From JBGSMF01 sp964651475 (GTDB lineage Bacteria > Chloroflexota > Anaerolineae > Fen-1058), in assembly GCA_964651475.1 (NCBI GenBank), contig CAZYXV010000028.1, forward strand, positions 1-45,545: DNA of 45,545 nt. The letters run 5' to 3'. A program made the translations under genes and the position numbers. Numbering within the stretch: the first letter of the stretch is position 1; the number at the start of each line of letters is the position of its first letter. Shown here piece after piece: positions 38,765 to 45,545 of this stretch. The notes beneath the pieces were generated by a model, which searched no databases, was not told the origin of the DNA, and worked only from the letters and a program-made list of their open reading frames with translations.

Positions 38765-41700
38765 ATGTTCTCACGTCGCATATCCAAAGCGATTTTTGTT
38801 CTAACTATTCTGGGCATTACGATGTTGTCGTGCAACGTTCCCGCGCCCACACCGGCGGCTACGTCCACGCCGGCCGCCACACCCACGCCCCCGCTCGAAT
38901 TGCCGCCGGTGCTCGTCAGCCGCGCGCCGGAACGGGGCGAAGAGCAAGGCGCGCAAGCGCCCGTCACGCTGGTGTTTAACCAGTCTATGGACCGTCCCTC
39001 GGTCGAGGCCGCTTTTAAAATCAGCCCGCTCGTGAAAGGCGATTTCAAGTGGGCAGACGACGCCACGCTGCAATTCGTCCCTTCCGGCGAGGGTTTTGCC
39101 CGCGAGGAGACGTACCAGGTGATGGTGGATACGAGCGCGCGCGGCAAAAACGGACAGGCGCTCAACACGCCGGTCAGCTTTCGCTTTAACGCCGTTGGCC
39201 CGCTCGAGGTGAGCCAGGTGTTGCCCGCGCCCGATAGCACGGACGTGAGCGCCGATAGCGTCATCACTGTCATGTTCAACCGCCCCGTCGTGCCGCTGAC
39301 GACGGTGGCCGATCAAAGCCGGCTACCCCAACCATTGGAGCTTGACCCGCCGGTTAGGGGAACGGGCGAGTGGTTAAACACTTCTATTTACGTTTATCAT
39401 CCCGACGAGCTGACGCCGGGCAAAACCTATATTGCCAAAATCAAAGCGGGATTAAAAGACACTGCCGGCGCGGCGCTCGAAAAAGAGTACGCCTGGGCGT
39501 TCACCGTCATGCCTCCACAGGTCGTGGCCACCGGCCCCGCCGATCAACAGGACATGGTCGGGTTGACCGTTCCCATCAGCATCACGTTCAACCAGCCTAT
39601 GGATCACGCCAGCGCCGAGGCGGCGTTCTCGCTCTACGCCGGACAGGGCGCGCGGGATGCCAGGGTTCCCGGCGCATTTCGGTGGAACGACGAGGCCAAT
39701 ACGATGGGCTTTGTCCCGGCGCAGCGGCTGGCGCTCGACTCGTGGTACACGGGTGTGTTGCTGGCCGGCGCCAAGGCTCAAAACGGCGAAGCCGGCACGC
39801 GCAACGAATATACCTGGCAATTCCTCACTGTGCCCGCGCTGCGCCTGCTGCGCACCGATCCATCCGACGGCAGCCAGAACGCCGGCACCTATGGCGCCTT
39901 TGAAATGACATTTTCCGCGCCGGTTGACCCCAAGACGGTCTTGCCAAACGTGCGCATCAGCCCGGAGCCTAAAGCCAGCGACGTGTACACTTATTTTAGC
40001 CGCCACGATCGGACGTTCGTCGTCTCGTTCCCGCGCAAACCTTCCACAGATTACGTGGTGGTCATTGGCCCCAATGTAGCCGATCCTTATGGCAACCGCT
40101 TGAATACCGAAACGGTGGTGCGCTTCAAGACCCGCGCGCTCGAACCGGCGGCCTATCTCAACGTGCCGGGGCAAATCGGAACGTACAGCGCTTACACGGC
40201 GACCTACATGTACGCGATTTATCGCAACATTCAGACGATGGATTTCGCCCTGTACCGCATGCCGCTCGATGATTTGGGTCTCATAACAGGCCCTGACGGT
40301 TGGGAGGTGTGGGACAAGTATCGCCCTGCCGACAAAGACCTGGTGCGGCAATGGAGCGTTCGGGCTGCGCCCGACCTCGTTTTGAATGAAACGGCGTTTC
40401 ACAAGACCTATATGGCTGAATCCGGCGAACCGCTCCAGCCTGGTATTTATTACGTCCAACTCACCTCGCCCCAGGTGAAAGAGCGCGACTATGGAGGCCC
40501 CTCGCGCCACATCATGATTGTGGGCAGCACAAATGTCATCCTTAAAAGCGCCGAGCGCGAAGCGTTGGTGTGGGTCACGGACCTTAACACAGGCCGGCCC
40601 GTCGCCAACACGCCCGTGACGGTATATGACGAGTACTTTATCCCACTCGCCTCGGGGCAGACGGACAGCGACGGAACGTTCAAGACGCAATGGGAAATTC
40701 CGCGCGATTCCTGGCGAACCCTCTCGGCGGCAGCCGGCCAACCCGCTACCCAAGTGTTTGGCTTTGCCTCCAACCAGTGGGCCGACGGCATCAGCCCGTG
40801 GGACTTTGGCTTGAGCAGCCGCTATTACATCGAGCCGTATAACGTCTACTTTCAGACTGATAAACCGATCTACCGGCCCGGGCAGACGGTTTACTTTAAA
40901 ACCATCGTGCGCGACGACGATGACGCGCGTTACCATCTTCCTGACAATCTAACTAGATTGCCGCTGACCGTCACCGATAGCCAGGGTAAAGAGATTTTTA
41001 CAGACACAATAGACCTGAACGAGTTTGGCACGTTTAACGGCCAGTTCGCGCTCGACGAGCAGGCTTCGTTGGGTTACTATAGCATTGCCGTCACGCTGCC
41101 CGATCCTTACGAAGCGATGGGCAAAGCGGGCGGCCTGGCCGCGCCAATGTCGGGCGGGCGCCAGAGCGGGCGGCAATACAGCATCGGCTTTTTCGTGGCC
41201 GAATATCGCCGCCCCGAATTCCAGGTGACCGTCACTACAGACAAGCCGGCTTACGTGCAAGGCGACAAGATTAACGCCGAGGTGCAGGCCAGTTACTTTT
41301 TTGGTGGGGCCGTATCTAACGCCCAGGTGGAATGGTCGGTTCTCTCGTCGCCTTACTGGTTCGACTACCAGGGCCAGGGCTGGTACGACTGGTCGGATGA
41401 AGACAGCTTTTACGGCGAGCGCTCGTATTATGGCGGGGAAACGATAGCCTCCGGCGTGGGCGCGACCGACGCGCAAGGGCGGCTCATCATTTCTATCCCG
41501 GCCGACCTGGGCAAACGTAATGCCAGCCAAAACTTTACGATTGACGTGAGCGTGACTGACGTCAACGATCAGGTTGTCTCGAACCGCGCCGCCGCCCCGG
41601 TGCATCAAGGATTATTCTACACCGGACTTGCGCCCGAACATTACGTGGGCAAGACCGGCGAGCGGCAGACCATTAACGTGCTCACGGTAGATTGGACCAG

Positions 41701-44700
41701 CCAGGCGTACGGCCAGGCCAACTTGAGCGTGACGTTCTTTAAGCGCGAATGGTTCAGCGTCAAAGAAGAATCCGATTACGGCCCGGTGTGGACGACGACC
41801 TATAGCGATACCGCCGTGTTCACGCAGACTGTGACGACGAACGAGGCCGGCGAGGCGCAGGCGTCGTTCGTGCCCGAGGAGGGCGGCACGTATCGCATTG
41901 TGGCGACCGGCTTGGACGGCAAGCAAAACAAGGTGCGCAGCGCCGCGTACTTGTGGGTCAGCAGCTCCGAGTACGTCTCGTGGCGGCAGGAGAATAACGA
42001 CCGCATCCAGCCGGTGGCCGACAAGAAATCGTACAAGCCCGGCGAGGCAGCCAGCATCCTCATTCCCTCGCCGTTCCAGGGCGAGGTGCAGGCGCTGATC
42101 ACCGTCGAGCGCGGGCGTATCCTCAGCCACCAGGTCATCACTCTCAAGAGCAATTCGGACGTGTACCAGTTGCCCATCACGCCCCAGATGGCGCCTAACG
42201 TTTTTGTCTCAATCGTGCTGGTCAAGGGTGTAGACGCTACCACGCCCGTCGCCGCGTTCAAGGTCGGCTATGTCTCGTTCGACGTCTCGACCGAACAGCA
42301 AGAACTCACGCTCACCATCACGCCCGACCGCGCCAAATACAGCCCGCGCGACGAGGTCACTTACACCATCCAGGCCACCGATTACGCCGGCAAGCCCGTC
42401 CAGGCCGAAGTGGCGCTGGCGTTGGTGGACCTGTCGGTGCTCACGTTGACTGATCCCAACAGCCCCCCCATTGTTAACAGTTTTTACGGCAGCCGCGGCC
42501 TGGGCGTCCGCACGGGCAGCGGGTTAGTGCTTTCGGTGGATCGCCTGAACGTCAAGGTGGCGACCGAAATCAAGGGCGGCGGAGGCGGCGGCGACGAAGC
42601 TGGCATGGAAATTCGCGGCGACTTTCGCGACACGGCCTATTGGAATGCGACGGTGGTCACCGACCAGCAGGGCAAGGCTACGGTGAGCGTCAAGCTGCCG
42701 GATAACCTGACGACGTGGCGCATGACGGCGCGCGCCGTAACCGCCGACACGCTGGTGGGTGAAAAGACGAATGACATCATCAGCACCAAAGATTTGCTCG
42801 TGCGCCCCGTCACCCCACGCTTTTTCGTGGTGGGCGACAAGGCCACACTGGCGGCCGTCGTCCACAACAACACCGATGCGCCGCTCGATGTCGAGGTCAG
42901 GCTGGATGCGCAAGGCGTGCAAATCGAAGGCCAACCCTCGCAAGCCGTCAACATCAAGGCCAACGACAAAGCGCGCGTCGAGTGGCCGGTGGTGGTGCAA
43001 GACGCCGAGGCGGCCAGCCTGATCTTTTCGGCGCGCGGCGGCGGCCTTTCGGACGCCAGCAAGCCGACGGCCGGCCTGCCGCCCGATCAACGCTTGCCGA
43101 TTTACAAATACAGCACGCCCGAAGTGGTGGCCACCGCCGGCGTGCTGGACGAGTTTGGCGAGCGATTGGAAGTCATCGCGCTGCCCAAGACCCTCGACCC
43201 CACGCAGGGCGATTTGACGGTGCAACTCGACCCGTCGCTGGCGGCCGGCATGACGGATGGACTCGATTGGTTGGAGCATTATCCTTACGAATGTACCGAG
43301 CAAACCGTCAGCCGCTTTTTGCCCAACGCGTTGACGTACCGCGCGCTCAAGAATCTGGGGCTGGACGATCCACAACTGGAAACCAGGCTCAAAGAGCAAG
43401 TCTCGATTGGCCTGCAGCGCCTGTACGCGCAACAACACGCCGACGGCGGCTGGGGGTGGTGGGTGAGAGACAAAAGCAATGCCACCACCACGTCCTGGGT
43501 AGTGTTAGGCATGGCCAAAGTGCGCGAGGCTGGTTTTGCTGTAGATGACACTGTGATCCAAAACGGCGCCGGCTATCTGAAACAACAACTGGTAGCGCCC
43601 TCTCGGCTCAAGAATGCGCCGCAAGCCAACATGCAGGCCTTTTTGTTGTACGTGCTGGCCGAGGCGGGCGACGGCGATGCAGGCCGCGTGGTGGCTTTGT
43701 ACGACGCCAAGCGCGAATTGCTCAGCCATTACGCCAAGGCGTACTTGGCGCTGGCGCTGCACATCGCGCAGCCTCAAGACACTAGCCGCATAGACACGCT
43801 CATCGGCGATCTGAACAATGCCGTCATCACCAGCGCCACCGGCGCGCACTGGGAAGAAGATGTGCGCGACTGGTGGATGTGGAATACCGACACGCGCAGC
43901 ACCGCCATTATCCTGGACGCGCTGGCTCGCTTGCAGCCAGATAACCAGCTGGCGCCGAACGTGGTGCGCTGGCTGATGGTGGCGCGCAGCGCCGGTCACT
44001 GGGAAACGACGCAAGAAACGGCGTGGGCCCTCATCGCGCTCACCGATTGGATGGACGCCACTGGCGAGTTAAAAGCCAATTACGCGTGGCGCGTGACTTT
44101 GAACAATGCCACGTTGGGCGAGGGGCAAATCACACCCGACGACATCAAAGAGACAATCACCGTGCGCAAGGCTGTGGCCGACTTGCTGCGCGACGCGGGT
44201 AACGCGCTGGTCATTGGCCGGAGCGGCGGCGAGGGGCGGCTGTACTACTCGGCGTATCTCAGGACGTACCTGCCGGTGGAAAGCGTGCGCGCGTTGAACC
44301 GCGGCGTGGCCGTCACGCGCCGCTACGTCCGCACAGACGACCCGTGCTTCAAGGATTCCAAGATCACCTGCGCGCCGGTCACCAGCGCCAGTGTGGGCGA
44401 CGTGCTGCAAGTGCAGTTGAGCATCATCGCGCCGAACGACCTGTACTACGCCGTGGTTGAAGACCCGCTGCCCGCTGGCGCGGAGGCCGTAGATACCAGC
44501 CTCAAGACCACGTCGCAGACCGAAGACGAGCCAGAGTTGCAGCGCGAATACAGCGGTTACGATTGGGGCTGGTGGTGGTTCAGCCACTCGGAACTGCGCG
44601 ACGAAAAGGTGTCCTTGTTCGCCACCTATCTGCCCAAGGGCACGTACCAATATACTTATCTGATGCGCGCCAGCATCGCTGGCGAGTTCAAGGTATTGCC

Positions 44701-45277
44701 CTCCACCGCCAACGAGTTTTACTTCCCGGAGGTGTTTGGCCGCAGTGATGGGGCGCTGTTCAAGATAGAGCCGGCCGGGCAAAAGGCGCCTGTGCCAACG
44801 CCCGCGCCGGCCATTACACCTGTTCCAACACTCACCCCCGCGCCCACCCTCGCGCCCACCCCGGCGCCGCCGGCCGGCCCCACGCCCACGCTCACCGCCG
44901 ATCAAATCCAGACGGCGGTGAAGAACGCCGTGGATCGCTTTCAGAAAGCCAAAGAGTACTCGCAAAAGACCGGCGACGCCAGTCGCCTGACGCAGGACCT
45001 GGCCGGCCAGGCGCTCGAACGGCAGATCGAGCTGGTGAACACCACCAAGGCAGATGGCTGCTATTGGGACATCAAGCTCGACGAGCCGATGCGCTATGAA
45101 TTTCTCGAAATACGCGGCGACAATTACGCGCGCGTCAAGGTGACCAAGGTCGAGACGCGGCGCAAATACTGCAACAATCAACTCGTCGCCGCCAGCTCAG
45201 TGGAGGGGGAAATCTATGATACTACCTACATCGTCGAACAAATCGGCAGCAAATGGTACGTGACCGAGCGAGAGTAA
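38765..45277 (+). CDS. Alpha-2-macroglobulin family lipoprotein with thioester and C-terminal IMS-like domain
   Basis: A 2170-residue surface lipoprotein. Lipobox LSC at 21-23, a Pro/Thr linker, then four Big_5-like Ig domains (about 45-455). MG-type domains follow (VYFQTDKPIYRPGQTVYF, about 695; YRRPEFQVTVTTDKPAYVQGD, about 815). The A2M domain shows YWNATVVTDQQGKATVSVKLPDN. The thioester domain has the motif CTEQ at Cys1510-Gln1513, which in the family forms an internal thioester that traps proteases. Near 2010-2050 there is a second Pro/Thr linker and then about 120 residues resembling the IMS/ARC6 domain (DGCYWDIKLDE, YIVEQIGSKWYV). No pbpC gene is beside it, unlike many proteobacterial loci. 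Confidence 0.93.
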   Translation: MFSRRISKAIFVLTILGITMLSCNVPAPTPAATSTPAATPTPPLELPPVLVSRAPERGEEQGAQAPVTLVFNQSMDRPSVEAAFKISPLVKGDFKWADDATLQFVPSGEGFAREETYQVMVDTSARGKNGQALNTPVSFRFNAVGPLEVSQVLPAPDSTDVSADSVITVMFNRPVVPLTTVADQSRLPQPLELDPPVRGTGEWLNTSIYVYHPDELTPGKTYIAKIKAGLKDTAGAALEKEYAWAFTVMPPQVVATGPADQQDMVGLTVPISITFNQPMDHASAEAAFSLYAGQGARDARVPGAFRWNDEANTMGFVPAQRLALDSWYTGVLLAGAKAQNGEAGTRNEYTWQFLTVPALRLLRTDPSDGSQNAGTYGAFEMTFSAPVDPKTVLPNVRISPEPKASDVYTYFSRHDRTFVVSFPRKPSTDYVVVIGPNVADPYGNRLNTETVVRFKTRALEPAAYLNVPGQIGTYSAYTATYMYAIYRNIQTMDFALYRMPLDDLGLITGPDGWEVWDKYRPADKDLVRQWSVRAAPDLVLNETAFHKTYMAESGEPLQPGIYYVQLTSPQVKERDYGGPSRHIMIVGSTNVILKSAEREALVWVTDLNTGRPVANTPVTVYDEYFIPLASGQTDSDGTFKTQWEIPRDSWRTLSAAAGQPATQVFGFASNQWADGISPWDFGLSSRYYIEPYNVYFQTDKPIYRPGQTVYFKTIVRDDDDARYHLPDNLTRLPLTVTDSQGKEIFTDTIDLNEFGTFNGQFALDEQASLGYYSIAVTLPDPYEAMGKAGGLAAPMSGGRQSGRQYSIGFFVAEYRRPEFQVTVTTDKPAYVQGDKINAEVQASYFFGGAVSNAQVEWSVLSSPYWFDYQGQGWYDWSDEDSFYGERSYYGGETIASGVGATDAQGRLIISIPADLGKRNASQNFTIDVSVTDVNDQVVSNRAAAPVHQGLFYTGLAPEHYVGKTGERQTINVLTVDWTSQAYGQANLSVTFFKREWFSVKEESDYGPVWTTTYSDTAVFTQTVTTNEAGEAQASFVPEEGGTYRIVATGLDGKQNKVRSAAYLWVSSSEYVSWRQENNDRIQPVADKKSYKPGEAASILIPSPFQGEVQALITVERGRILSHQVITLKSNSDVYQLPITPQMAPNVFVSIVLVKGVDATTPVAAFKVGYVSFDVSTEQQELTLTITPDRAKYSPRDEVTYTIQATDYAGKPVQAEVALALVDLSVLTLTDPNSPPIVNSFYGSRGLGVRTGSGLVLSVDRLNVKVATEIKGGGGGGDEAGMEIRGDFRDTAYWNATVVTDQQGKATVSVKLPDNLTTWRMTARAVTADTLVGEKTNDIISTKDLLVRPVTPRFFVVGDKATLAAVVHNNTDAPLDVEVRLDAQGVQIEGQPSQAVNIKANDKARVEWPVVVQDAEAASLIFSARGGGLSDASKPTAGLPPDQRLPIYKYSTPEVVATAGVLDEFGERLEVIALPKTLDPTQGDLTVQLDPSLAAGMTDGLDWLEHYPYECTEQTVSRFLPNALTYRALKNLGLDDPQLETRLKEQVSIGLQRLYAQQHADGGWGWWVRDKSNATTTSWVVLGMAKVREAGFAVDDTVIQNGAGYLKQQLVAPSRLKNAPQANMQAFLLYVLAEAGDGDAGRVVALYDAKRELLSHYAKAYLALALHIAQPQDTSRIDTLIGDLNNAVITSATGAHWEEDVRDWWMWNTDTRSTAIILDALARLQPDNQLAPNVVRWLMVARSAGHWETTQETAWALIALTDWMDATGELKANYAWRVTLNNATLGEGQITPDDIKETITVRKAVADLLRDAGNALVIGRSGGEGRLYYSAYLRTYLPVESVRALNRGVAVTRRYVRTDDPCFKDSKITCAPVTSASVGDVLQVQLSIIAPNDLYYAVVEDPLPAGAEAVDTSLKTTSQTEDEPELQREYSGYDWGWWWFSHSELRDEKVSLFATYLPKGTYQYTYLMRASIAGEFKVLPSTANEFYFPEVFGRSDGALFKIEPAGQKAPVPTPAPAITPVPTLTPAPTLAPTPAPPAGPTPTLTADQIQTAVKNAVDRFQKAKEYSQKTGDASRLTQDLAGQALERQIELVNTTKADGCYWDIKLDEPMRYEFLEIRGDNYARVKVTKVETRRKYCNNQLVAASSVEGEIYDTTYIVEQIGSKWYVTERE

Positions 45278-45290
45278 ATCGTCAATACAG

Positions 45291-45320
45291 ACACATGCGG
45301 CGCAAGCGCGCCGCATGTGT
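45291..45320 (+). terminator. Terminator hairpin after the alpha-2-macroglobulin gene
   Basis: A perfect 13-bp stem (ACACATGCGGCGC / GCGCCGCATGTGT) with an AAGC loop, 13 nt after the stop codon, followed by a modest T-rich stretch (TGTTTAT). Confidence 0.82.
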
Positions 45321-45347
45321 TGTTTATACTGGGCGCGGGCACAATCT

Positions 45348-45465
45348 GCAATTTTGCTGTCATTGCGAGGGTGCGAAGCACCCGAAGCAATCTCTGATCT
45401 GCAAGCGTACAGATTGCTTCGCCGCAGGCGGAGCGGCTCGCAATGACAGGATTGTGAAAAATTGC
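45348..45465. repeat. CATTGCGAG-type long inverted repeat
   Basis: CTGTCATTGCGAG (45357-45369) pairs perfectly with CTCGCAATGACAG (45437-45449). Inner GAAGCAATCT / AGATTGCTTC also pair, and outer GCAATTTT / AAAATTGC extend the arms. It resembles the widespread CATTGCGAGCGAAGC intergenic repeats of many bacterial genomes. The remaining 80 nt to the window end show nothing recognisable. Confidence 0.82.
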
Positions 45466-45545
45466 AATTCATGACCGCGTGCAGTATAGGTAGTTTCTGT
45501 CTGGAAACGTCTGTTTAGGTGGCCCCGGGCGCCGATCGTCGCCGA

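Noticed and set aside
39452..40936. 494-codon open frame on the - strand inside the alpha-2-macroglobulin gene
   Set aside because: Arg/His/Gly-rich antisense product with no recognisable fold, wholly inside a well supported gene.

Overview
The window looks like a chromosomal segment of an anaerobic Chloroflexota bacterium, most likely Anaerolineae-like. This is inferred from moderately high GC, lipoproteins with long Pro/Thr-rich linkers behind the lipobox, HdrABC-type redox modules, and many short-period degenerate tandem repeats between and inside genes. No rRNA, tRNA, CRISPR array or prophage was recognised. Taxonomy is an inference, not a database result.

Layout. (a) 1-647: a gene-free stretch of hairpins. 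(b) 648-10010, + strand: a probable operon of a small membrane protein, a CPBP protease, a MacB/FtsX-type permease, an ABC ATPase fused to a cyclic-nucleotide-binding domain, OppB- and OppC-like permeases, and two paralogous HlyD-like lipoproteins. A bidirectional terminator closes it. (c) 10062-12658, - strand: a zinc-ribbon protein, an SRPBCC-PDZ-DinB fusion and a lipoprotein. (d) 12860-30927, - strand: the main interest, a long redox cluster. In transcription order it holds KorD, KorA, KorB, a four-helix-bundle protein, KorC, a 97-aa unknown, a hemolysin-III protein, a NuoG/HoxU-like Fe-S protein, an HdrA-FlpD paralogue, an HdrC-HdrB fusion, NuoE, NuoF, a DppB-DppC fusion, an acyl-CoA dehydrogenase, a GxxExxY protein and a second HdrA-FlpD protein. 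A + strand nucleotidyltransferase/HEPN pair interrupts it. (e) 31344-45277: an L,D-transpeptidase, a divergent histidine kinase plus M28 peptidase pair, a SIMPL lipoprotein, a small membrane protein and a 2170-aa alpha-2-macroglobulin.

The strongest result is that HdrA at 12860-15268 is very probably a selenoprotein. Its two apparent halves are in one frame, separated only by a TGA at the second position of a conserved CxxC (here CxxU). Directly after it lies a hairpin with a 7-bp upper stem and a GGUC loop 27 nt from the UGA, as expected of a bacterial SECIS. A standard gene caller would report two broken genes.

How the genes may work together. KorABCD oxidises a 2-oxoacid with CoA and reduces ferredoxin. 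NuoE/NuoF/NuoG-like proteins form an NAD(H) module. HdrC-HdrB and the two HdrA-FlpD proteins would form a flavin-based bifurcating or confurcating heterodisulfide-reductase-like module. The acyl-CoA dehydrogenase in the same cluster suggests fermentative or syntrophic acyl-CoA/2-oxoacid oxidation. The thiol substrate of HdrB is unknown.

A second theme is repeat invasion. A palindromic element of about 65 bp and several 7-9-bp degenerate tandem repeats lie in frame inside nuoF, hdrCB and hdrA2. They also encode protein tails and signal peptides and supply Shine-Dalgarno, start and stop signals at gene junctions. A third is a nucleotidyltransferase/HEPN cassette that separates the acyl-CoA dehydrogenase from its operon, leaving a duplicated 5' end of that gene on the far side.
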